Part shown: in pieces, positions 1-8,103 of the stretch
How the letters are laid out: every line of letters begins with the position of its first letter
Numbering within the stretch: the stretch's first letter is position 1
Translations under genes and position numbers: made by a program
Assembly: GCA_965226155.1 (NCBI GenBank)
Contig: OZ245331.1
Location: 1,922,001 to 1,986,000 of the forward strand
Origin: G965226155 sp965226155
Lineage (GTDB): Bacteria > Pseudomonadota > Gammaproteobacteria > Eutrophobiales > Eutrophobiaceae
Direction of reading: 5' to 3'
DNA: 64,000 bases
Notes under the pieces: model-generated
What the model was told of the DNA's origin: nothing
Database searches by the model: none
Seen by the model: only the letters and a program-made list of their open reading frames with translations

Positions 1-1
1 C

Positions 2-1726
2 TTGACCATGACGGCTAGATATAATCATGCGAATGCGGATGGGGATACCGGTTTTATGGTCGAAGTCGTGGGTTGTACGGTAGGAACCATGGTCCCTTGT
101 AATAATGCGAATCTTATAGGAACGGTCGCTGAATATGGGTTTGATCAGGTATTGGCTTCCGGTGGTGTGCTAGCTGACAATGCGCCTGGGAATGTATTTC
201 CTGGTGGGTTTATGGCCGCCGACTTAACTGGTCGGCCAGATCTTTTTGGTCCACAAGGGCATATAATCGATACCGAAGGTTTTGGTTTTAATCTCGAGTA
301 TACTTTTGCAAACGACATCACCTTCACTTCAATATCTGCCTACCGGGATGACTTTCATAAAAACTTTCTTGACGTCGATAGAACGCAACTTGCTCACGTT
401 TCTGCCACCACTGCTGAGGAATTTGACCAGATATCGCAGGAATTCAGACTGACCTCGCCTGGTGGTGAAGTCATCGACTGGTTGGCCGGGATCTACTATC
501 AGCGGGCAAATTCAACTTTTCAGGTGAATCAGTTCTTCGGTTTTATGAATGGGGCGCAACGGGGCATCCTCTACCATGAAGAGTCTGAATGGTTAGCTGC
601 CTTTGGCGGTGTGACATGGCAGGCGACTGATCAACTATCTGTCGATTTGGGTCTACGCTATACCACGGTTGATAAGTCTGGTATAAGACAGACACAAAGC
701 GGTGGAACGATAGACCCGACTGCAATAGGGAGCGTCAATCCCTTAGTCTTTAACAGCACAGCCTGTGATGGGATCGATGGGTTTGTTACGCCCGATTGTG
801 CCTATGGTGATTTCAACGATAACGATATTAATTACAGTGTCGGTGTTAACTGGCAGGTCCCCGATAGAGATGCGATGCTGTATGCCAAATATTCAACTGG
901 CTTTAAGTCAGGTGGATTAACGTCTGGCGGCTCTGCTCTTATAGATGAGTCGTTCTTTGAATTCCAATCAGAAAAGGCGGACGCTTATGAAATAGGCGCG
1001 AAGAGTACATGGCTGGATGGGCGTTTAGAGGTAAATGCGGCCTTGTTTAGGACTGAAATTACCGATGCCCAGGTATCAACTATAGATGATTCAAGCGCAG
1101 GGACGGGGGTGCCGTTGCAAATCACCGGCAATGCAGGATCGTTAATCTCTCAAGGATTGGAGTTGGATGGTCGATTTGCCGCCAGTGATAACTTGACCCT
1201 GTCATACTCCTTTCTTTACCTCGATGCGTTCTATGATGACTATGCTGGCGCTAATTGTAATCCAGATGAGATTGCAGCGGGTTTTAGTACGTGTACAGCC
1301 CAAGTGCCAAACGGGATGGGGGGGTTCCAGGACCAAGAAACTACCAACCGTGGCGGTTCGGCCATTGAATATTCAACTGACATTGAATTCAATATTGGCG
1401 CGACTTACCGTATTCCCCTAGATATAGCGAACGGATTGAATCTGGATTTCAGTGGTGAGCTTTATCACAACAATGGCTATAACGCCAGTTCTGAATACTC
1501 TGCTCGATTTGTTCAGGATTCCTTCCAAAGAATTAACCTAAGGGCAACGCTGACACCTATAGATGGCCCATGGTCTGTCTCTATCTTTGGTGAAAATGTT
1601 ACTGATGAAATCGTCTTGGTTGAACTGCGAACAGGCGGACAAAACGGCGATGATGCTAACGTTCTTATTTCCCAAAAGGGTGCAGGATACGGGGTGCAGT
1701 TTAGGTACGACTTCGGGGCGTTTTAG
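2..1726 (+). CDS. TonB-dependent receptor, C-terminal beta-barrel part (5' end outside window)
   Basis: Outer-membrane gated channel for ferric siderophores, vitamin B12 or other large substrates, driven by TonB. The frame is open to the window edge, so the plug domain and signal peptide lie upstream and the TTG or ATG at the left edge is not a real start. What is seen is about 570 residues of alternating beta-strand and loop sequence, with typical barrel phrases such as LAGIYYQ, LSVDLGLRYT and YAKYSTGFKSGG, and the C-terminal Phe (RYDFGAF) expected of an outer-membrane barrel. The gene ends in TAG and is followed directly by a strong terminator. The substrate cannot be told from this part. 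Confidence 0.9.
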   Translation: MTMTARYNHANADGDTGFMVEVVGCTVGTMVPCNNANLIGTVAEYGFDQVLASGGVLADNAPGNVFPGGFMAADLTGRPDLFGPQGHIIDTEGFGFNLEYTFANDITFTSISAYRDDFHKNFLDVDRTQLAHVSATTAEEFDQISQEFRLTSPGGEVIDWLAGIYYQRANSTFQVNQFFGFMNGAQRGILYHEESEWLAAFGGVTWQATDQLSVDLGLRYTTVDKSGIRQTQSGGTIDPTAIGSVNPLVFNSTACDGIDGFVTPDCAYGDFNDNDINYSVGVNWQVPDRDAMLYAKYSTGFKSGGLTSGGSALIDESFFEFQSEKADAYEIGAKSTWLDGRLEVNAALFRTEITDAQVSTIDDSSAGTGVPLQITGNAGSLISQGLELDGRFAASDNLTLSYSFLYLDAFYDDYAGANCNPDEIAAGFSTCTAQVPNGMGGFQDQETTNRGGSAIEYSTDIEFNIGATYRIPLDIANGLNLDFSGELYHNNGYNASSEYSARFVQDSFQRINLRATLTPIDGPWSVSIFGENVTDEIVLVELRTGGQNGDDANVLISQKGAGYGVQFRYDFGAF

Positions 1727-1762
1727 TCCATCTTTAGTTAAGGGTAAGGGGTTAGTTTAGTG

Positions 1763-1789
1763 AAAAGGGGTCGAAAGACCCCTTTTTTT
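1763..1789 (+). terminator. Rho-independent terminator after the TonB receptor
   Basis: Stem AAAAGGGGTC / GACCCCTTTT around a GAAA tetraloop, running into seven T residues. It lies 37 bp after the receptor stop codon. Confidence 0.9.
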
Positions 1790-1846
1790 GATCAGGATAT
1801 TACCTAAAGATAGTTAAGATTATAGCCAATCTCTACCTATCTCCCC

Positions 1847-1875
1847 ATGTCCTCTTTGGGTCGAAAGCAGACGTT
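1847..1875. repeat. Short palindromic repeat, diverged copy
   Basis: Has the pattern ATGTCC-CTTTGGG-TCGA-AAGCAGACGTT. It resembles the two better-conserved copies at 1904-1934 and 4205-4235, with an imperfect GTC-CTTT...AAAG-GAC style dyad. Confidence 0.5.
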
Positions 1876-1903
1876 TTCCCACTTATCGCCAATTCCTCAT
1901 CTT

Positions 1904-1934
1904 AATGTCCGCTTTTGGTTGATAGCAGACATTA
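1904..1934. repeat. Short palindromic repeat, copy A
   Basis: A 31-bp unit that starts AATGTCCGCTTTTGG and ends AGCAGACATTA, giving an imperfect hairpin. It matches copy B (4205-4235) at 26 of 31 positions, the differences lying in the loop. The two copies bracket the recombinase and glutamate dehydrogenase remnants. Confidence 0.7.
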
Positions 1935-1953
1935 CACGCTTATATATTTCAAA

Positions 1954-2976
1954 TTATTTGGTAGTAAACCCTAGGGTTTGTCTTTGGAGGGTCCAATCCA
2001 TTGGGAAACCTTTTCTAAGGCGAGCGATAGTGCAATTAACAGGGATATTACCTCGTATGATCGCTTCCATAATATCAGGTGCAAGAAAGGCAAATTTAAG
2101 GATACGAGCAACATATCGTTGAGCTGTCCCTTCGGTCTTTGCGATTTCGGCAGTTGAAGTAATTGTTCCTGAGACTAATCCTTGATGCCATTGCAGTGCC
2201 TTCAGTAAGGCGTTTTGAATTGCCTTCACAGAAATCGCATGTGGGCCTTGGCCCATATCATTATTCACGATTAATCGTGCTTCAATCCCACAACGCTTCA
2301 GTTTGATAGGCACAGTTATCACTTCAACTATATCCTTCTTGTCAGGCAGCTCCTTTGTTTGTGGCTCATTCGTTAGACAGGCCAGCATTCCGTTGGGCGA
2401 CACATGAAGATCAACACCATCACGACTGACACAGATTTTATAGAATATCAATTTCAAATAAGTAATTTTTTGATGGGGAGTTAATGTCTCCCATTCATCA
2501 ATCAATGTTTTTGTCTGGGCCACTAGCGTCGCTTGTTGATTTGCATCTAACATTTTCTTACTGAGCAGCTTCAATAACCTATTACTATCCTTCTAAAGTG
2601 CCATGAGTTGTTGAACAACCAGGTTCTCAATAACCTTAGCGGGTAATCGCAAAATCGACCCCGCATCTTTTTCTCGGTATTGTAAAACGGTCTGATTGAT
2701 GTAGTAACGGTAACGCCGGTTATGTTTTTTGGAATGACTCGGGCTCATCGGGTTACCATTATCGTCAGAGAGCAGACCGGCCAATAGGCTGGGATCTTTG
2801 ATGGATTTTCGGGCATCGTGGTTATTTTTATTTTCATGAAGGCGGGTCTGAACTTTTTCCCAGAGGGATATTTCTAGGATGGCGGCATGTTGTCCTTCAT
2901 AGAATTTGCCCTGATGAGCCACCTTGCCAATATAGAGCGGGTAAAACGGATCGGTGAAAGCGCAGGGGTAAGTCAT
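1954..2976 (-). pseudogene. Large serine recombinase remnant (recombinase, zinc-ribbon and C-terminal domains)
   Basis: Site-specific serine recombinases integrate phages and conjugative elements. Only the part after the catalytic domain remains. It has PLYIGKV-HQGKFYEGQH, which is the conserved recombinase-domain phrase, then the Lys/Arg-rich region before the zinc ribbon, and a C-terminal helix-turn-helix-like stretch (AEIAKTEGTAQRYVARIL, then FLAPDIMEAI). The N-terminal resolvase domain with the nucleophilic Ser is absent because the frame runs into glutamate dehydrogenase sequence near 2940. One in-frame TAG (complement of 2593-2595) splits the rest. The two halves are in the same frame with nothing else lost. 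It cannot encode an active enzyme. Confidence 0.85.
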
Positions 2977-4189
2977 GATGTTATAGACGCTCTAATGCAC
3001 CCAAGGGCAACAATGACAGCTTCATTGCCTGTACGAGTGGACAATGGCTCTACTAAGTACTTTACTGGTTATCGTTGTCGGTATAACAATATTCTTGGTC
3101 CTACCAAAGGCGGTATTCGTTTTCATTGGAAAGTTAATCGTCAGGAAGTTGAAGCGCTGGCATTGCGGATGACAATCAAATGTGCAGTCGTGGGTATACC
3201 CTACGGGGGTGGGAAGGGAGGCGTCTGTGTGAATCCAAAAGAATTATCGCCAATGGAAATTGAATGTCTTTCCCGGGCATACGTCAGAGCTATGGCCGAT
3301 TTTATTGGTCCAGGAAAAGACATACCTGCACCTGATGTATATACCAATGCCCGAATTATGGGTTGGATGATGGATGAATACGAGGCTATCAAACGGATTA
3401 AGGCACCAGGAGTCATTACCGGTAAACCAATCAGTCTTGGCGGAAGTTTAGGTAGGGATGATGCAACCGGTAGGGGGGCTTATTTAGGTATCAAGCAACT
3501 GGAAATGAAAAATGACTGGGATCCGGGACAAACCACAGTTGCGATTCAAGGTTTCGGTAATGGTGGTTACCATGTAGCCAGATTACTGCATGACGATGGC
3601 TACAAAGTTGTGGCGATTAGTGACTCCTAGGGAGGTATTTATTCTGAAAATGGATTTGATATTGAGAGTATTTATCAGGAGAAGCAATCGACTACTAGGG
3701 TGCGTGCAGTTTATTGCGAGCATTCAGTCTGCGAGCTGGTTGAACATAAATCGATTACCAATGAGCAGATACTGGAGCTTGATGTTGATATTTTATATTC
3801 CGGCTGCATTAGATGGTGTGATTAATCGCAATAATGTCAATAACATCAAAGCTAGAAATATCGTAGAGATTGCAAACGGACCGATTCTCGGTGACATCGA
3901 TCACGTTATTCAGAAAAAGGAGATTGTCGTAGTCCCCGATGTCCTAGCAAATGCGGGTGGTGTTACCGTCAGCTATTTTGAATGGGTGCAAAATAGAAAT
4001 GGTTTTGCCTGGACTCTTGGTGAAGTGCACCAGCGTTTGTCGGTAATTATGAACAAAGCATTTAATGAAACCTGGGATATAGCTCAAAATGAAGGAATAA
4101 GTATGAGAGATGCAGCCTATATCCTGTCCATGCGTCGTTTGGGGGAGGGTATAGAAGCACACGGTACCCAGAAATATTTTAATCAGTAG
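2887..4189 (+). pseudogene. Glu/Leu/Phe/Val dehydrogenase (glutamate dehydrogenase-like), broken
   Basis: NAD(P)-dependent oxidative deamination of glutamate to 2-oxoglutarate. Family motifs are clear: LGPTKGGIRFH, the lysine-bearing GIPYGGGKGG, the catalytic region PAPDVYTNARIMGWMMDEY, and the Rossmann motif VAIQGFGNGG. Homology begins near 2943. The residues before that are antisense recombinase sequence, so about the first 10-15 residues of the enzyme were lost. Two further lesions are visible. There is a TAG at 3628-3630, where the family reads SDS-x-GGIY. There is also an extra T at about 3796-3802, after which the frame changes and continues IPAALDGVI to the end. The gene is dead unless expressed in pieces. 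Confidence 0.9.
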
Positions 4190-4204
4190 TTGGCATCAAA
4201 TAAA

Positions 4205-4235
4205 AATGTCCGCTTTTGGCACAAAGCAGACATTA
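4205..4235. repeat. Short palindromic repeat, copy B
   Basis: AATGTCCGCTTTTGG, then a variable loop, then AGCAGACATTA, located 16 bp after the glutamate dehydrogenase stop. It is the same unit as at 1904-1934. Confidence 0.7.
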
Positions 4236-4302
4236 AATTGAAAATCAGCCAACCAGTTCGACTAAAGTCTGCTAACGACTCAAATCAAACATAGTTGTCA
4301 CA

Positions 4303-4722
4303 TTAGGATTGTTGAAGAGCCTCTAATTCCTCTAGGTGTTCCTGCTCGTCTCGGATAATTTCCTGAATAGTTTGGAAAAGTATTACATTGCTCATTGAAA
4401 TATTTTCAAGAATTTCAGTATATCCTTTGATCGCATTCTGCTCCTCATCAATGTTAATTTTTAATATCTCTTCTAAGGCGGTCGCCGATTTGAGGTCCTC
4501 TTTACAGACGTCCATTGTGGGAGTGCCACCAAGTGCCAAGATCCTGTCTCTGAGTTTTTCAGCATGCAATACTTCGTCACCGGATATTTCTTTAAGTCGC
4601 GCTGCAATAGCTTCTGCATAGGGACCATTCACGATAGCCGCATGAGTTGCATAACGAATGGCGCAAGCATGTTCTTGTGCAAGCATGCGATTTAAGGGAT
4701 CGATTAGTGCCTTATCTGACAT
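4303..4722 (-). CDS. Ferritin-like diiron-domain protein (bacterioferritin-like)
   Basis: A 139-residue four-helix-bundle protein predicted to bind a diiron centre and to store or detoxify iron. Ligand-type motifs fall in the right places: E-H near residues 17-18 (LAQEHACAIRY), E-x-x-H in GDEVLHAEKL, an E pair in IDEEQNAIKGY, and E-x-x-H in RDEQEHLEEL. Length fits a bacterioferritin or Dps-sized protein. The haem-ligand Met of true bacterioferritin cannot be confirmed. The start ATG follows a GGAG-type site (the complement reads AAGGAGAAATACT just upstream). It stands alone, with the IS1595-type element beginning 81 bp upstream of its start. Confidence 0.8.
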   Translation of the reverse strand: MSDKALIDPLNRMLAQEHACAIRYATHAAIVNGPYAEAIAARLKEISGDEVLHAEKLRDRILALGGTPTMDVCKEDLKSATALEEILKINIDEEQNAIKGYTEILENISMSNVILFQTIQEIIRDEQEHLEELEALQQS

Positions 4723-4803
4723 TAGTATTTCTCCTTATAACCGAGTATTGTTAATTAATTGTAGTTGACTCATATTGAAAGGGGATTTTAACATAAAATG
4801 TAA

Positions 4804-4828
4804 GGCGTTTATCCCTTTGGCATACGTT
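4804..4828 (+). repeat. Left terminal inverted repeat of the IS1595-type cargo element
   Basis: Begins GGCGTTTATCCCTTT and ends CATACGTT. It pairs with 7895-7919 with only two mismatches, at positions 16 and 17 of the repeat. Confidence 0.9.
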
Positions 4829-4869
4829 TAAAAGTGATCTATACTGTTATCAACAGTACGGAGAACATT

Positions 4870-5737
4870 ATGAAAGCCACAACATTAAAGCAATTTTTCA
4901 ATAAATATCCAAGTGATGACGCTTGCTTAGAGCATCTTTTCAACGTTCGGTTCGGACAATGCCATGAATGCCCGAAGTGCAAGCGGTCTGCAAAGTGGTA
5001 TCCGATTAAGGCAGAGCGGGCGTATTCCTGCCAGTGGTGCGGCCACCACATTCACCCGACAGTCGGGACTCTGTTTGAAAAGTCCCGGACTTCCCTGCAA
5101 CTCTGGTTTTATGCCATGTTCCTGTTTACAACAACCAGGCATGGCGTATCCGGCAAAGAGTTACAACGGCAGTTAGGCGTTACTTACAAGTGTGCGTATC
5201 GCATGGGACAGCAGATCCGCAAGCACATGGCCTTAGTGGACGGTGAAAAGCCATTATTCGGCAGTATCGAAGTGGATGAGACCTATGTAGGCGGTTACCG
5301 TCCCCGGGGCGCGTGGACGCGGAGCCAAAGGCAAGGCCGTAGTATTCGGCATGCTGGAACGCGGCGGTAACGTAATGACAAAGGTAGTGCCTGATGTCAA
5401 AAAGCGCACCCTGCAACCGATTGTCACGGAGAACGTGAAAGCCGGCAGTACTATCAGCACGGATGAATTACGCTCTTATCGCGGACTGGACAAGCACGGC
5501 TACCAGCACCAGACCGTCAATCACGGCGCCGGCCAGTACGTTAACGGGGACGCCCATGTAAACAGTCTGGAAGGCTTCTGGGCACACCTGGAAAAGAGCA
5601 GCCATGCAACCCATATCCACGTGTCAAGGCAACACCTGCAAACGTACACGAAGGAATTTGAATACCGCTTTAACTCCCGTCAGAATCCTGAGCGGATGTT
5701 TCCTGAGTTGATTTCGACTTACCCAGCTGGGCAATAG
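4870..5737 (+). pseudogene. ISXO2-like (IS1595-family) transposase, frameshifted
   Basis: DDE-type transposase with an N-terminal zinc ribbon (CHECPKC ... CQWCGHH) and an ISXO2-like catalytic domain. The first acidic motif is VEVDETYVGG-like (EVDETYVGG), the second is STISTDELRSYRG, and the third region is HVNSLEGFWAHLEKS. The ATG at 4870 opens the usual MKATTLKQFFNKYP start. After GGYRPRGA, near 5312, the frame shifts. The original reading, GRGAKGKAVVFGMLERGG, continues in the next frame to 5737. Apart from that single indel the protein is full length, so the element may have lost mobility recently, or the indel may be an assembly error. Confidence 0.9.
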
Positions 5738-5843
5738 ACTCCAGCATCTTGTCGAAAACGTTCTTGTTGCCCTTCGGATCGTTTTCGTGTTCACGGATAA
5801 ATTCGTCCAGCTTGTTTTCTTTTCTGGCCTGTTTCAGGTTCAT
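5670..5843 (-). CDS. 57-residue charged protein, last gene of the IS1595 cargo operon
   Basis: This small frame starts MNLKQARKENKLDEFIREHE and is followed by a hydrophilic, Ser/Asp-rich tail. Its ATG lies 2 nt after the methyltransferase stop codon, which implies translational coupling, and its 3' end runs antisense into the transposase gene. No domain is recognised. A strongly charged amphipathic N-terminus suggests a helical partner protein, perhaps of the methyltransferase-nuclease (inference). It is too short for most ORF finders. Confidence 0.65.
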   Translation of the reverse strand: MNLKQARKENKLDEFIREHENDPKGNKNVFDKMLESIAQLGKSKSTQETSAQDSDGS

Positions 5844-5845
5844 GG

Positions 5846-7342
5846 CTAACCCCTCATGCGCCCCCGCTTCCTGTTTTCTTCCCGCAGGCCGGACAATGTG
5901 AACCGATGGGCCTTTATCCGGTTACATGGACTGCAAAGCAGGATGCGATTTGATATGTGATTCCATCCGCCATCCTTGCGCGGCGTGTTGTGATCTAATT
6001 CCAAGTATAGCGGATCGTCAAACGTCCTGTCACAACCCTGGCATTTGATACCTTGTTGCGATAGCAGGATTTCATACATCTCTGCCCTGCTCATTCTGCG
6101 TTCCTGGGGTTCTTTAACAGATAGTTTGACTTGCAAGTGTGGTGCAGCGGTTTCCTTGTCGTCTGTCCTTGTCGGCAAGTCTTTAGTGAAAGCTATCTCG
6201 CCATCCGCGAAGATATATTCTTTACTGCCATCTGGGGCAATTAGCCCTTCCCTTTTAAGGCGTTCTATAACAACATCATGTGCCCCTTCCCATATATCAA
6301 TGCCGACCCATTGCCTGTTAAGCCGTTCTGCCGAGACACAGGTTGTCGCACAGCCAGCGAAGGGATCAAGGACGACATCACCCTCATTACTGGATGCAGA
6401 TATGATCCGCCCGTATAAGGCTAATGGCTTCTGTGTCGGGTACTTGTTTTGTGTGCGTTCAGAAGATGTATTCGGTATCCTGGAAATATCTGTCCAGATA
6501 GACTGCACGGGTTTTCCTTGTGTTTCATCTACATAGACCTTCAATCCGTCCATGCGCGGCGTTCCGTTCTTCTTTCCCCGTATACGCCCCTCACTCCACC
6601 ATGTTTCCAGTTGGTTAATTCTGTATCCCCATCCACGAGTATTGCCTGGCATTGTGCCACGCCAATTGAATTTGCCCGAATCAGAATCCGGGCGCGGTGC
6701 AGTTAAGTTCTCTAACTTGTATCGCCGCCCGTCGGGATCGGTATGTTTATAGCGTTTAAGTTGCGAATCGCTATGAGCATGATATTGCTGATTCCATGTA
6801 TAGGTCTTGGACATGGAGTAGTACAAAAGCACATCCACAATATTCCCATAGCGTTTTGCTGTATTGTGGCTTTCTGTGCGTTTCCAAATGATCTGATTTC
6901 GGAAATTCCGCCTTCCATATATCGCATCCATAACGGCCTTCAGATAGTGCGATGCAGTCGGGTCGCAGTGCAGATATATAGACCCGGTTGGCTTCAGTAT
7001 CCGGCGCATGGCAAGCAACCGCACGGCCATGAAACACATATAAGCCCCCATGCCATCAGAATGCGCATGTATGGCGGACTCTATCGCTTCCATCAGTGCA
7101 GGATGATCATCCGTAAGCTGGTCTACCCATTCCTGATGAACGTCTCTTTCCCAGCTCCACCTGTCCTGGAAGGATGCACCCCGTTTCAGTTTGTCGGGTG
7201 TAACATGAAAATCACGGCCTTTATTGAACGGAGGGTCGGTGGCGATCAGGGCAACAGAATCCGAGTTCATGGCGCGCATAAACGGCAGATTATCGCCATG
7301 AAACAGTGTGCGGTTTGCCCAGTTGGTTCTCATCTCTGTCAT
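5846..7342 (-). CDS. DNA methyltransferase fused to a C-terminal HNH endonuclease domain
   Basis: Predicted N6-adenine or N4-cytosine DNA methyltransferase of the beta arrangement. Motif IV, TDPPFN, is at residues 35-40, and the AdoMet-binding motif I, VVLDPFAGCATT, is at about 323-334. A KPTGSIYLH strand (about 117-125) and the KYPTQKP loop before motif I are typical of this class. Residues about 425-485 form an HNH domain: Cys434-x2-Cys437, ELDH with Asp450-His451, SN at 464-465, and Cys470-x2-Cys473. The single chain could therefore both modify and cut DNA, or use the HNH module for another role. It is the middle gene of a three-gene minus-strand operon inside the IS1595-type element. Two nearby ATGs (codons 1 and 4) could serve as start; an AAAGGGG site precedes them. 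All motif residues are intact. Confidence 0.9.
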   Translation of the reverse strand: MTEMRTNWANRTLFHGDNLPFMRAMNSDSVALIATDPPFNKGRDFHVTPDKLKRGASFQDRWSWERDVHQEWVDQLTDDHPALMEAIESAIHAHSDGMGAYMCFMAVRLLAMRRILKPTGSIYLHCDPTASHYLKAVMDAIYGRRNFRNQIIWKRTESHNTAKRYGNIVDVLLYYSMSKTYTWNQQYHAHSDSQLKRYKHTDPDGRRYKLENLTAPRPDSDSGKFNWRGTMPGNTRGWGYRINQLETWWSEGRIRGKKNGTPRMDGLKVYVDETQGKPVQSIWTDISRIPNTSSERTQNKYPTQKPLALYGRIISASSNEGDVVLDPFAGCATTCVSAERLNRQWVGIDIWEGAHDVVIERLKREGLIAPDGSKEYIFADGEIAFTKDLPTRTDDKETAAPHLQVKLSVKEPQERRMSRAEMYEILLSQQGIKCQGCDRTFDDPLYLELDHNTPRKDGGWNHISNRILLCSPCNRIKAHRFTLSGLREENRKRGRMRG

Positions 7343-7391
7343 CCCCTTTCAATGTTCACGAGAAAAACATTGCCAAATGGCAGGAATAAAG

Positions 7392-7871
7392 TCAATAGGT
7401 TGGAGGTGCCGTGTCTTCTAATAGCTTGGCGGGGTCAAGCTCTCTAGCCTCTTTCAGATCGCAGTTTCCTTCCAGTCCCATAATGTGAGGAAACCAATTT
7501 GCCCAGGTTCTATGATCATCTATGCGTGGCGTTTTAATGCCGAACCTTTTGAGTTTTCCGCAGAGTTCAGCTCTATAAAACGCTCTTGATTCGCGCTTGT
7601 TGATGTTGATTTTTACGTCTTCTTTGGGCAGGATTTTGTCAACATAGCGCGTGAGTTTTGAAAATCTGAGTGGAGGGTACAGGTCGCATACCAGCAGACA
7701 TATGAGGCAAAAAGTTCCACCTATTGCGATCCAGAAGGCAGCCAAACTGACAACAACCCTTATGATGTCGAGCATATTCTCGTCCAGCAGCCAGCTAATC
7801 TTGTCGAGAGCCAGCAAAATGCCGATAAACGGGCATGGCAAGGTAAAGCCGTATTGAAGTATCCTGGACAC
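7392..7871 (-). CDS. Small membrane protein, cargo of the IS1595-type element, function unknown
   Basis: A frame of 159 residues starting at a GTG. Two hydrophobic segments are visible near residues 9-22 and about 34-63 (VVSLAAFWIAIGGTFCLICLLVC), followed by a soluble, charged domain of about 90 residues ending in APPTY. It resembles no family known to me. It lies 49 bp upstream of the methyltransferase gene on the same strand and inside the right inverted repeat, so it belongs to the cargo operon. The start is uncertain because no clear ribosome binding site precedes the GTG. Confidence 0.55.
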   Translation of the reverse strand: MSRILQYGFTLPCPFIGILLALDKISWLLDENMLDIIRVVVSLAAFWIAIGGTFCLICLLVCDLYPPLRFSKLTRYVDKILPKEDVKININKRESRAFYRAELCGKLKRFGIKTPRIDDHRTWANWFPHIMGLEGNCDLKEARELDPAKLLEDTAPPTY

Positions 7872-7894
7872 GCAGGTAACATACTACACCCATT

Positions 7895-7919
7895 AACGTA
7901 TGTAAAAGGGATAAACGCC
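7895..7919 (-). repeat. Right terminal inverted repeat of the IS1595-type cargo element
   Basis: The reverse complement begins GGCGTTTATCCCTTTT and ends ACATACGTT, matching the left end at 23 of 25 positions. Confidence 0.9.
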
Positions 7920-8103
7920 ATAAACAAAGTAGCCTGTATCTGAAACATCAACACCATTAATGCTTAGTAGCCCACACTGGTTGAAGCCGAAGAACAGGAC
8001 ACGCTTCTGATTCAAGGCAGACATGATGATATGCAGATTATTGCTTCCATTGATCAATAGCCACCTTGCCGGGAACAGAACCGATTCACAGAGCCATTAA
8101 AGT

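Larger units (their letters stand above)
4804..7919. mobile_element. IS1595-family (ISXO2-like) element carrying methyltransferase-HNH cargo
   Basis: A 3116-bp unit bounded by 25-bp imperfect inverted repeats (23 of 25 matching) at 4804-4828 and 7895-7919. Inside are a frameshifted ISXO2-like transposase (+) and three genes on the minus strand: a membrane protein, a DNA methyltransferase-HNH fusion and a 57-residue protein. Members of the IS1595 family are known to carry passenger genes. No 8-bp target duplication is visible (AAATGTAA on the left, ATAAACAA on the right), so the copy is old, or one flank was rearranged. Confidence 0.85.

Noticed and set aside
2887..2942. The ATG at 2887 as the true start of the glutamate dehydrogenase gene
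   Set aside because: The first residues are the antisense of recombinase codons; homology to the enzyme begins near 2943. The natural start was lost.
3628..3630. TAG as pyrrolysine or as a reassigned sense codon
   Set aside because: Several intact core genes (atpA, atpB, atpH, phhB) end in TAG, glutamate dehydrogenase also has a frameshift, and no pyl genes are visible. Kept only as a statistical observation.
4796..7927. 8-bp target duplication around the methyltransferase-carrying IS1595 element
   Set aside because: Left flank AAATGTAA and right flank ATAAACAA do not match, and shifting the boundaries by a few bases does not help.
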